From Planctomycetota bacterium (lineage in GTDB: Bacteria; Planctomycetota; B15-G4), in the NCBI GenBank assembly GCA_029259715.1, contig JAJDEP010000003.1, forward strand, positions 551,370-615,369: a DNA stretch of 64,000 nucleotides, given 5' to 3'. The notes below the pieces were generated by a model, which worked only from the letters and a program-made list of their open reading frames with translations, was not told the origin of the DNA and made no database searches. Position 1 is the first letter of the stretch; each line of letters starts with the position of its first letter. Position numbers and translations under genes: made by a program. Shown piece by piece: positions 18,601 to 26,700 of this stretch.

Positions 18601-19275
18601 AAGCTGACCGTCGTGCCGCGCGAGCCCGCCGAGAAGGTGGCCGCGGAGCGCTTCGCCGACCAGATCGCCGAGGAGCTCAACGTGAAGGTCGTGTGCGTGG
18701 AGGCCGAGGCCGCCTTCCTCACCTGGCAGTTGAAGCCCGACTTCAAGGCGCTGGGGCGACGGCTCGGCAAGGCCATGAAGGCCGTGGGCGGCCAGCTCGC
18801 GCAGCTCGATGCCACCGCGACGGCCGAGAGACTCCGGGCCGGCGAGTCGATCACCATCGAGGTCGACGGCAAGGCCATCGAACTGGGCCCCGACGACATC
18901 CAGATCCTGGCCCGCGTGCCCGAGAACATGGCCGTCACCGAGGACGGCGGCACGGTGGTGGCCCTCGACACCGAGCTCACCAACGCGCTGCGCCGCGAGG
19001 GACTGGCCCGCGACATCGTCCGCCAGCTCCAGGACCTGCGCAAGGCCACCGGCCTGCAGATGGAGGACCGCATCCTGCTGCGCACCGCCACCGACGATGC
19101 CGAGGTGGCCGACGCCCTCGCCGCCCACGGCGACACGATCAAGAACGAGGTGCTGGCCGACGAACTCATCGAGGGGCTCGGCGACGCCCCCGAGGACGGC
19201 GAGACCCACGACCTGGCCGTGCGCAGGAAGCCCGCGCTCTCCCTGCGCGCGCAGATCGTGAAGGCCGGCTCGTGA
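15694..19275 (+). CDS. ileS: Isoleucyl-tRNA synthetase
   Basis: A 1193-residue class I synthetase charging tRNA-Ile. The catalytic core, the editing domain (residues about 205-430, with [12 protein letters not shown]), [21 protein letters not shown], and the C-terminal anticodon-binding helices and tail are all present. The signature motifs deviate: the HIGH region is HHAWG (residues 57-61) in [16 protein letters not shown], and the KMSKS loop is MHKSDGT (677-683) in place of KMSKSxGN. Length and layout fit the eukaryote-like (IleRS2) group. A low-complexity Ala/Gly/Asn stretch at about residues 892-917 interrupts the region before the tail. A CxxC pair (ECKAC) and a second (CGRC) may bind zinc. 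Its stop overlaps the GTG of the next gene. Confidence 0.96.
   Translation: [1193 protein letters not shown]
18385..18420 (+). repeat. 12-bp in-frame tandem repeat inside ileS
   Basis: The unit GCGGGGGCAAAC occurs twice exactly and a third time with two changes. It encodes repeated Ala-Gly-Ala-Asn and forms the core of the low-complexity insert in IleRS, a likely replication-slippage product. Confidence 0.85.
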
Positions 19276-21515
19276 CGCGGTCGGTGTGCCGCGCGGCACG
19301 CGGAGCCAAGCTCCGACGGAGGGCCTCCCCGACGACACGCGGGTCCGCCTCCTTCTCATTTGCCGCCCTCACGCTCGTCGTCTTTACCCTCGCCGCGCCC
19401 GCGGTGTCGGCGGCTCTCCTCGACGTCGAGCGGCTGTGGATCACGGCGCGGGTGCCCGTCCTCGACGGCCAGGCCTTTGGCGACGTCGGCGCCTACGAGA
19501 AGGTCACCGGCATGATCCACTTCGTCCATGATCCGGACGACCCGGCCAACGCCCTCATCGTCGACCTCGCCCTGGCGCCCCGCAACGCCGACGGCCTGGT
19601 GGAGAGCTTCAGCGACTTCATGTTGCTGCGCCCGGTGGACGCCGAACCCGGCACGGGGACCGCGTTGCTCGAGGTCTCCAACCGCGGTGGCAAGGCGTCG
19701 CTGAGTTACTTCAATCGCGCCGCGTCCAGCCGTGACCCCACCACCGCCGAGCACTTCGGCGACGGGCTGCTCATGCGGCAGGGCCTCACGGTCATGTGGG
19801 TCGGCTGGCAATGGGACGTCCCCGCGACGGACGACGACAGCCTGCTGCGCCTGCGTGTTCCCCGAGCCACCGATGACGGCGCACCCCTCTCGGGCCTGGT
19901 GCGCGCCGACTGGGTCGTGGACGAGCCCGCGCAGACCCTGCCCCTGGCCCACCGCGACCACATCGCCTACCCGGTCTCCGACCCGGACGACCCGGCCAAC
20001 GTGTTGACCTGGCGCAGCGGCCGCGACGCCGAGCGCACCGAGGTCCCCCGCGAGCAGTGGCGCTTCGTTGATCCTCGGGAGGTCGATCCCCGAGGGGGAG
20101 CCGACGCATCCGCCGACACCTCCACCGATGCCTCCCCCGATGCATCCAGCGCCACCCACGCCGACTTCTCCTCCGGCGCCCTCACCGCCATCACCATGGA
20201 CGCCGGCTTCACGCCGGGCCGCATCTACGAGTGCGTCTACCGCGCCCAGGACCCGGCGGTGGTGGGGCTCGGGCTCGCCGCCATCCGCGACACCATGGAC
20301 TGGCTGAAGGACACCGAGCAGTGCGAGTTCGCGGTGGAGCATGGACTGGGCTTGGGCATCTCCCAGACCGGCCGCTTCCTGCGCCACTTCCTCTACCAGG
20401 GCTTCAACACCAGCGAGGACGGCGAACAGGTCTTCGACGGACTGCTGATCCACTCGGCGGGCGCGGGGCGCGGCAGCTTCAACCACCGCTTCGCCCAGCC
20501 CTCCCGCGACGCCCACCGCTACTCGGCCTTCTCCTACCCCACCGACATCTTCCCGTTCAGCGGTCGGACGCAGATGGATCCCGAGTGGCTGACCTACCCG
20601 GGCGAGGGCGCCATCCCCACCGGCGAACCCGGCTACTGGGTGCGCCGCGGCGGGCTGCTCGAGCGCCTCTCGGACCGCGGCCACCTGCCGCGCATCATGT
20701 ACACCAACACCGGCTACGAGTACTGGGGCAGGGCTGCTTCACTGCTGCACACCTCCGTCGACGGCCGCACCGACGTCGAGCCGCGCCCCGAAGAGCGCAT
20801 CTACCACCTGGCCAGCGGGCAGCACTTCGTGTCGCGCTTCCCGCCGACCCCGCAGGCCAAGCGCCCCGGACGCGGCTGGCGCGGCAACCCGCTCGACTTC
20901 CTGCTCGCCGAGCGGGCCCTGCTCGTGGCGCTCCAGGCCTGGGTCGAGGACGGCGTCGAGCCGCCCCCCAGCGCCTATCCGCGCTTGGATGAGGGCACGC
21001 TGATCAACCCGGCCTTCGAGCTCGACTTCCCCATGATCACGGGGGTCACGCCCCCGGCGGCGGCTCACCACGCCCTCCGCGCCGATTACGGGCCGCAGTT
21101 CGAGCAGGGGGTGATCACCGTCCAGCCCCCCATCCTGGCCGAGCCCTACCCGGCCCGGGTGAGCCAGGTCGACGAATTCGGAAACGAGCGGGCCGGCGTG
21201 CCGTCGGTGGAGATCCTGGCGCCCCTGGCCACCTACACCCCCTGGATCCGGCGGCAGGTCACGGCGGGTTCGCCCGAGGAGATGGACGACTTCTACGGCA
21301 CCTTCGTGCCCCTCTCGCGCACCGACGCCCAAGCGGCGCAATACTCCGACCCCCGTCCGAGCATCGAGTCCCTGTACTCCGGGAGAGACGACTACCTCGC
21401 CCGTGCTAAGGAGGCGGCCATGTCCCTGGTGAAACGCCGCACCCTGCTTCCGGAGGACGTCCCCGCCGCCATGGAGCGGGCTCAGGCCTTGTGGGACTGG
21501 GTCCACTCGCACTAG
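19272..21515 (+). CDS. Secreted alpha/beta hydrolase-domain protein (Abhydrolase_10-like)
   Basis: A 747-residue protein beginning at the GTG that overlaps the ileS stop codon. After a basic N-terminus a signal peptide is visible (FSFAALTLVVFTLAAPAVSAA). The rest matches my memory of the large 'alpha/beta hydrolase domain' family: ERLWITARVPVLDGQAFGDVGAYEKVTG, LLEVSNRGGKASLSYFN, the nucleophile region GLGISQTGRFLRHFLYQGFN, HSAGAGRGSFNHRFAQPSRDAH, and MYTNTGYEYWGRAASLLHTS. A Ser/Thr/Asp/Ala-rich insert at about residues 275-305 looks like low-complexity expansion. Function in the family is not established; an esterase on a plant- or algal-type ester is possible. Coupling to ileS is probably incidental. 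Confidence 0.85.
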   Translation: MTRSVCRAARGAKLRRRASPTTRGSASFSFAALTLVVFTLAAPAVSAALLDVERLWITARVPVLDGQAFGDVGAYEKVTGMIHFVHDPDDPANALIVDLALAPRNADGLVESFSDFMLLRPVDAEPGTGTALLEVSNRGGKASLSYFNRAASSRDPTTAEHFGDGLLMRQGLTVMWVGWQWDVPATDDDSLLRLRVPRATDDGAPLSGLVRADWVVDEPAQTLPLAHRDHIAYPVSDPDDPANVLTWRSGRDAERTEVPREQWRFVDPREVDPRGGADASADTSTDASPDASSATHADFSSGALTAITMDAGFTPGRIYECVYRAQDPAVVGLGLAAIRDTMDWLKDTEQCEFAVEHGLGLGISQTGRFLRHFLYQGFNTSEDGEQVFDGLLIHSAGAGRGSFNHRFAQPSRDAHRYSAFSYPTDIFPFSGRTQMDPEWLTYPGEGAIPTGEPGYWVRRGGLLERLSDRGHLPRIMYTNTGYEYWGRAASLLHTSVDGRTDVEPRPEERIYHLASGQHFVSRFPPTPQAKRPGRGWRGNPLDFLLAERALLVALQAWVEDGVEPPPSAYPRLDEGTLINPAFELDFPMITGVTPPAAAHHALRADYGPQFEQGVITVQPPILAEPYPARVSQVDEFGNERAGVPSVEILAPLATYTPWIRRQVTAGSPEEMDDFYGTFVPLSRTDAQAAQYSDPRPSIESLYSGRDDYLARAKEAAMSLVKRRTLLPEDVPAAMERAQALWDWVHSH

Positions 21516-21592
21516 CGGCCCAATCCGTATCCTGTCCCGACTCGGCGGCCCCCTCCGCCGACTGTTCCCCCTGAACGACCCGGAGTCCCGCC

Positions 21593-22234
21593 ATGTCCAC
21601 TCGCCTCGCCCTCGGCGCCGCCGCCCTCGGCCTCGCCGCCGCGCTCATCGCCACCGCTGCGGCCCCCATCCCCGCGGCTCCCGTCCCCGCGCCCCCCGCC
21701 GGCCCCCTGGACCCCGCTGCCTACGTGCTCGACAGCACCCACGCCTCGGTCGTCTACAAGGCCCGGCACCTCGGCATCAGCAACTTCTACGGCACCTTCG
21801 ACGCCTTCGAGGGCGAGCTGCTGTTCTCCGACGACGACCTCGCCAACAGCGTCATCGCCCTCTCGGTCAAGGCCGACAGCGTCGACAGCAACAGCGCCCA
21901 GCGCGACGGCCACCTCAAGAGCCCCGACTTCCTCAACGCCACCGAGTTCCCGGAGATCACCTTCGTGAGCACGAAGTTCGCGCAGGGGCGCGGCGACGAC
22001 ACCTACGCCATCACCGGCACCCTCGACTTCCGCGGCATCCAGAAGGAGATCACGGTGCAGGCCGTGAAGACCGGCGAAGGCCAGACGGGCCGGGGCACCA
22101 AGATCGGCGTCGAGGTCATCTTCACCATCGACATGACTGACTTCCGCGTGCCCTTCGTGTCCGAGAGCGAGTCGTCGCCCATCGGCCGGGAGGTCCAGCT
22201 GATCCTCGCCGGCGAGTTCAACAAGACCGGCTGA
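21593..22234 (+). CDS. YceI-family periplasmic lipid-binding protein
   Basis: A 213-residue protein with a signal peptide (LALGAAALGLAAALIATAAA) and an Ala/Pro linker. The mature part is a YceI lipocalin-like barrel: YVLDSTHASVVYKARHLGISNFYGTF, LANSVIALSVKADSVDSN, RDGHLKSPDFLNATEFPEITF and ITGTLDFRGIQKEI. YceI proteins bind isoprenoid-type lipids in the periplasm. A TATCCT box at 21528-21533 may be its promoter and CCGGAG lies about 6 nt before the ATG. Confidence 0.93.
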   Translation: MSTRLALGAAALGLAAALIATAAAPIPAAPVPAPPAGPLDPAAYVLDSTHASVVYKARHLGISNFYGTFDAFEGELLFSDDDLANSVIALSVKADSVDSNSAQRDGHLKSPDFLNATEFPEITFVSTKFAQGRGDDTYAITGTLDFRGIQKEITVQAVKTGEGQTGRGTKIGVEVIFTIDMTDFRVPFVSESESSPIGREVQLILAGEFNKTG

Positions 22235-22245
22235 TCGCGAAGCCC

Positions 22246-23160
22246 TTGGACACGCTGCTCCCGTTCATCGCCAAGGGCGTCTTCGCCCCCATCGCCGTCG
22301 CCGCCCTGGTGTTGCTCGTCGGCGAGCGGCTCAGCGGCGGCGCGAGCGGTTCCTCGCGCCAGCGCGGTCGGGTCGAGGCCCGCGCCGCGGTCCTGGCGCT
22401 GGGTCTCGCCTACGTCACCGGGCACATGCTGCTGCGCTGGCCCTTCCCCGTGGTCGAGTCGACCGACCGCATCCCGGTGCTCGTGACGGTGGCCCTCGTC
22501 CTGGGACTCTTCGAGGGCGACCGCGGTTCCCACCGCGGTCCCGGCAGCGGATCCGACCGCCCAGGGAGCGGATTCGGCAGCTTCTTGCGAGTGGTCCTGG
22601 CCGGCGGCACATCCTGGTGGTTCCTGTCGTCGCTCGTGAAGCACCGCGAGACGGGCGCCGCCGTCGGCATGCTCGCCGTCATCACCGCCATCATGCTGGT
22701 GGGCTGGATCGCGGCGAGCCGTCAGGCCCAGCGCACCCCCGGTCCCCGATTCGCGGCCACGCTCATGGGCGTGACGAGCCTGGGCGCCGGCGCCGTGACC
22801 CTCTCGACCAGCGCCTTCCACGGCCAGCTGGCCGGCGTCATCGCCGCCGCCCTCGGCACCGCCGCCGTCATCGGTTGGGTGCGGGGCACGCGCACCTTCT
22901 CCTCCGGCACCGTGGCCCCCTACATCATCGCCACGAGCTGCTTGTGGATGGGCGGCGCCCTGCTCTCAGCACTGCCTGTGGCCAGCGCCGTGCTGCTCGG
23001 TCTGGCCCCCTGCGGGAGCTGGCTCGAAGGCGGACTCGACCGACGCCGGGACGAACCCCGCCGCAGCGCATGGTGGGGCGTGCTCGCACCGCTGCTCATG
23101 GCGTTGGCAGCCTGCGTTGTCGCATGGGTCCAGCGACCGCCCCCGAATCCCTACTACTGA
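22246..23160 (+). CDS. Multi-pass membrane protein of unknown function
   Basis: A 304-residue protein starting at a TTG 11 bp after the YceI gene, so probably cotranscribed with it. About seven or eight hydrophobic segments alternate with short charged loops (for example FAPIAVAALVLLVGE, AAVLALGLAYVTGHMLL, ILVTVALVLGLF, MLAVITAIMLVGWIA, LAGVIAAALGTAAVIGW and the last one near VLAPLLMALAACVVAWV). There are no recognisable catalytic or transporter signatures. I cannot assign a family. Confidence 0.75.
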   Translation: MDTLLPFIAKGVFAPIAVAALVLLVGERLSGGASGSSRQRGRVEARAAVLALGLAYVTGHMLLRWPFPVVESTDRIPVLVTVALVLGLFEGDRGSHRGPGSGSDRPGSGFGSFLRVVLAGGTSWWFLSSLVKHRETGAAVGMLAVITAIMLVGWIAASRQAQRTPGPRFAATLMGVTSLGAGAVTLSTSAFHGQLAGVIAAALGTAAVIGWVRGTRTFSSGTVAPYIIATSCLWMGGALLSALPVASAVLLGLAPCGSWLEGGLDRRRDEPRRSAWWGVLAPLLMALAACVVAWVQRPPPNPYY

Positions 23161-23178
23161 GCGGCGGGACGCCGACCC

Positions 23179-23211
23179 CCGTCGCGACGGCGGCCCGACC
23201 CACGGCGGGCC
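23179..23211. terminator. Inverted repeats between convergent genes
   Basis: A perfect 12-nt palindrome CCGTCGCGACGG (23179-23190) is followed at once by a 6-bp hairpin GGCCCG/CGGGCC (23192-23211) in the 50-bp gap between convergent genes. There is no T-tract; termination is inferred from position. Confidence 0.4.
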
Positions 23212-25319
23212 TACCGCGCGGCGTTGGCGTCGCGGTCGGCGTTGCGCACCGCGTCGTGGTAGTTGGCCGGGTTGTTCATGCCCGTCGTGTGGCACCAGCC
23301 CACCACGTGCCCCATGTTGTTGCCGCCGGCGAGGGTGCCCTGCACCTGCTGCACCACGCCGTCGTCGACACCGGGCAGGAACAGGTTGCTGAAGAAGTTG
23401 CACGCGCTGCCCGAGTTCTGGGTGGTCCAGAAGAACACTTGCTCGCGGGCCCAGGTCGGGATCGACGCCAGCCACAGCGCGGCCCCCTGCTCGGACAGGT
23501 CGAAGTTGCTGCCGCAGCCGATGCCGAAGATGTCGCCGATGCCGGCGGCGCTCGACGCGAGCGGCGTGCCGCCCCAGGGTGAGGCCACGGCCTGGATGCG
23601 ACGCGGCCCGGTGGCCAGGTCGAGGGGCGAGGTGTAGTGCGTCAGCAGGTGCAGCGCCGCGACGCCGCCCTGGCTGTGACCGAGGATGCCGAAGCTCGAC
23701 TTGCCCGCCCCGGCCGACGCCTGCAGCAGGGCGAACTGATCGTGGGACCGGTTCTGCTCGGGATCGCCGAACTCGATGCGCGGTGCCGAGAACTGCGCGT
23801 CGGGCCAGGTCTCGCCGCTCGAGCAATAGCCATGCGATGTGATCAGCGCGCGCCCACCCGCGAAGTCGCGCACGGGCCCGGTCCCCCGGCGCGCCGAGAA
23901 GGGCGCCGGGCCGGCCACGGTGTCGTCGATGCCGACGCCGCTCTCGGAGGGCGTCCCGCTGATGCCGGGGAAGCTCGACGCGTGATTCGCGCCCGCGCCT
24001 GGAACGCTCGCACCGTCGGTTGCTCCTGCACTGCCTGCACCGCCCGCCCCGCCGCCCGGGCCCGAGACCTCGGCGACGCCCAACACATCCGCGACGCCCG
24101 GCGCCGGCTCGAGCGCCAGCGACTCGCGCAGGTCGTGGACGATCTGGGTGTCCGGGTCCTGCACCCGCACCTGGCGCGCCTCGAAGGGCAGGGTCAACCC
24201 CGACGCTGCCACCGCCGCCGCCGGCAGGTGCAGCCGCAGGTTCGTGGCCCCGTCGCCGGCCGCCGGTTCGACCATGCGGCTGATCCAGCCCACGGGCTGC
24301 AACACGCCGGCCGCGTCGGTGCCCCACACCTCGGTCGCCACCTGCAGCTTGCGCGGCGCCCCGAACAGCCAGGCCTGCAACGACACCGCATAGCCGGGCG
24401 CATCGGCGGGACCGACGGCGAATCCCAGCGTCGCCCGGCCGCTCAACATCGCCGCCGGTTCGAGCAGCGGGAAGGCGTGCACGGCGCTGCGGCTCACGGC
24501 CCGTCCGCGGCCGTCGCGTCCGTGGGCCGAGATGAAGGCCCGCAGGTCTCCCGGCGGACGCGCGGGCAGCATGACGCCGAAAATGCCGTCGCCCGCCGCG
24601 CCGTCGCCGTGGGCACCGTCGTCGTGCAGCGGCAGCACGAAGTCTCCGCGGTCGGATGTCACGCGCACCTGGGCGCCGTCGAGAGCCGTCGGGCCCGCGC
24701 CCTGCAGACGGGCGACGAGTCCCACCGGCCGTCCGGCGAGCAGCTCGTGGCCGGTCAGGTGGGTGACCAGTTCGACGGGCGCCTCGTCCGCCACCAGCAG
24801 CAGGCCCCGGCTCGCGGGTTGCCCGGGGTGCACAGGCACGGTGCTCTCGATGCGCAGGGTCCACAGGCCGACGCGGTCGGCCGCCAGCTCCCAGGCCTCG
24901 GCCTGACGCCCGGGGACCAGGGGCGCGAGATCGATGACGCGCCGCGCACCCCGCCCGGCGGCCTCCCACTGATCGAGCCGCCTGAGCGACTCGCCCGGCG
25001 CGGCCACCGACACGTCCCAGGCCTCGACGCCGGGTGAGAGGGGCACCAGGGTCAGCGTGCCGACCGCCGCCACGGGCACCTGCACGGTGAACATCCCGCC
25101 CGTCGCGTCGCTCATCGACACGGGGATCTGCAGCAGCCGCGAGCGACTCGCGGTGGCCTGGGGCTCGGGCAACACGACCCGCCCCGAGAGCACGTCCTGC
25201 GCGGGTGCGAACACGTCGCGCGGCTCCTGGGCATTCGCGGGCGAGGCGAACGGTGACGCCAGTGAACCCGCCACCAACAACGCGCCCATCAGACCGAAGC
25301 GGAACGAACCTGCCCTCAT
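23211..25319 (-). CDS. Secreted lipase-like alpha/beta hydrolase with N-terminal beta domains
   Basis: A 702-residue protein with a signal peptide (FGLMGALLVAGSLASPFASPANA). Residues about 60-400 are beta-rich and include VTSDRGDFVLPLHDDGAHGDGAAGDGIFG, a layout I associate with the 'choice-of-anchor X' module of secreted proteins. After a Gly/Ala-rich linker the C-terminal hydrolase begins at about residue 480: ALITSHGYCSSG, nucleophile elbow in ILGHSQGGVAALHLL, AVASPWGGTPLA, and a closing VDDGVVQQVQGT...MGHVVGWCHTTG that may supply Asp and His. It resembles triacylglycerol lipases. GGAGGAGC precedes the ATG. Confidence 0.82.
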   Translation of the reverse strand: MRAGSFRFGLMGALLVAGSLASPFASPANAQEPRDVFAPAQDVLSGRVVLPEPQATASRSRLLQIPVSMSDATGGMFTVQVPVAAVGTLTLVPLSPGVEAWDVSVAAPGESLRRLDQWEAAGRGARRVIDLAPLVPGRQAEAWELAADRVGLWTLRIESTVPVHPGQPASRGLLLVADEAPVELVTHLTGHELLAGRPVGLVARLQGAGPTALDGAQVRVTSDRGDFVLPLHDDGAHGDGAAGDGIFGVMLPARPPGDLRAFISAHGRDGRGRAVSRSAVHAFPLLEPAAMLSGRATLGFAVGPADAPGYAVSLQAWLFGAPRKLQVATEVWGTDAAGVLQPVGWISRMVEPAAGDGATNLRLHLPAAAVAASGLTLPFEARQVRVQDPDTQIVHDLRESLALEPAPGVADVLGVAEVSGPGGGAGGAGSAGATDGASVPGAGANHASSFPGISGTPSESGVGIDDTVAGPAPFSARRGTGPVRDFAGGRALITSHGYCSSGETWPDAQFSAPRIEFGDPEQNRSHDQFALLQASAGAGKSSFGILGHSQGGVAALHLLTHYTSPLDLATGPRRIQAVASPWGGTPLASSAAGIGDIFGIGCGSNFDLSEQGAALWLASIPTWAREQVFFWTTQNSGSACNFFSNLFLPGVDDGVVQQVQGTLAGGNNMGHVVGWCHTTGMNNPANYHDAVRNADRDANAAR

Positions 25320-25371
25320 GCTGTGCTCCTCCGGTGCCGCCCGGCGGCGACGAAATCAGTGAACGACGATG

Positions 25372-26700
25372 TCAGCGATCGTCGACGTAACCGAGCTGGC
25401 GCAGCGTGTCGAGCTCATCGTCGTCGAGAACGAGCCCTTCGTCCACGTCGAATCGCCGCCCGTCCTGGGCGGCGCTCTCGCGCAGGACCTCGATCCCCTG
25501 CAGCATGTTCGCCAGCTGCTCCGGCTCGTCGGCGGCGAGGTCGCGGGTCTCGCCGGGGTCGGCCTCCAGGTCGAAGAGGCGGGCGACGCCACTGTCGGCA
25601 TCGACGACGGCTTTCCAGCGGCCGTGGATCAGCGCGTCGGCGTGGTAGCCGTCGAAGAGGCGCAGCTCGGCCAGCAGCGCCCGCGGCGCCAGCGACTCCC
25701 CCTCCAACGCGCGGCGCATCGAGCGCCCCTTGATGAGCGGCGGCGGCGGGACGTCGAGCAGGTCGAGCAGCGTGGGCAGCACGTCGACCACGCTGACCGG
25801 CTCGGTGGCCCGGCCCGCCGCGATGCCGGGCCCGGCCAGGATCAGCGGCACCCGCAGGACCTCGCGATAGAGGGTGCGTCCGTGGTGCTTGCTGCCGTGG
25901 TCGCCGAATTCCTCGCCGTGGTCGGCGGTGAGCACCACGACGGTTTCGTCGTCGAGGCCCCGCTCGCGCAGCCCCGCCAGCAGGCGCCCCACCTGGGCGT
26001 CGGTGTGGGCGATCTCGCCGTCGTACCGGACCCGGTCGCCCTCGCTGCCGAAGCGCTCAGTGACGCCCGCGTGCTCGTGATAGATGTAGTGCGGATCGAA
26101 GTAGTGCACCCACAGGAACCAGGGCGCAGCGTCCGCGTCGCCCGCCCGCCGCGCCAGGCGCGCGCGGTGGTCGATCCACGCCAGGCCCTTGTCGGTGACC
26201 CGCGACGAGGTGATCGCGTTGTGGGCCTGCGCGCCCTTGGTCGGGGCCAGCTCCTCGTCGTAGTGCCCGAAGCCCTGGGCCAGCCCGTAGCTCGACGCGA
26301 GGAAGGTGTGGCTGGCCACGCCCCCGGTGGCGTAGCCCTCCACCGCGAGCAGCTCGGCGAGGGTGGTGAAGCCGTCGTCGAGGCGCGAGCGGAAGTTCCA
26401 GCAACCATGGGTGGAGGTGTAGGTCGACGTCATCAGCGAGGCCAGCGACGGCAGGGTCCAGGCCGACGACGACTGGGCGCGATCGAACACCGTCCCGCGC
26501 CGCGCGAAGGCATCGATGGCCGGCGACGTGGGCAGCTCGTAGCCGTAGATGCCGAGGTGATCCGCCCGCAGCGTGTCGATGGTGATGAGCAGGATGTTGG
26601 GCCGCGGGGCCGGGGACGGCGCCGGGGCACAGGCCATCGGCACAGCCGCCATCGCCGCCGCCATCGCCGCCGCCAGCAGCGCCGTCCGGGCACAGGTCAT
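25372..26700 (-). CDS. Sulfatase-superfamily lipoprotein with Thr nucleophile
   Basis: A 442-residue alkaline phosphatase/sulfatase-fold protein with a signal sequence and likely lipobox (PMAC, Cys24). The metal-site start is ILLITIDTLRADHLG; the second metal site is VVVLTADHGEEFGDHG; EVLRVPLILAGPGI is the usual following strand. The nucleophile position is Thr82 in AWTLPSLASL, not Cys or Ser of the CxPxR formylglycine motif. Thr nucleophiles are known from phosphoethanolamine and lipoteichoic acid transferases of the same fold, so this may be a phospho- or sulfo-hydrolase that needs no formylglycine. The C-terminal LDTLRQLGYVD is shared with two similar proteins here. Its ATG overlaps the ftcD stop by 4 bp. 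Confidence 0.87.
   Translation of the reverse strand: MTCARTALLAAAMAAAMAAVPMACAPAPSPAPRPNILLITIDTLRADHLGIYGYELPTSPAIDAFARRGTVFDRAQSSSAWTLPSLASLMTSTYTSTHGCWNFRSRLDDGFTTLAELLAVEGYATGGVASHTFLASSYGLAQGFGHYDEELAPTKGAQAHNAITSSRVTDKGLAWIDHRARLARRAGDADAAPWFLWVHYFDPHYIYHEHAGVTERFGSEGDRVRYDGEIAHTDAQVGRLLAGLRERGLDDETVVVLTADHGEEFGDHGSKHHGRTLYREVLRVPLILAGPGIAAGRATEPVSVVDVLPTLLDLLDVPPPPLIKGRSMRRALEGESLAPRALLAELRLFDGYHADALIHGRWKAVVDADSGVARLFDLEADPGETRDLAADEPEQLANMLQGIEVLRESAAQDGRRFDVDEGLVLDDDELDTLRQLGYVDDR

Noticed and set aside
15631-19359. A 1242-codon open frame antisense to ileS
   Set aside because: High GC makes stop codons rare; the frame mirrors ileS codon for codon and shows no recognisable domain.
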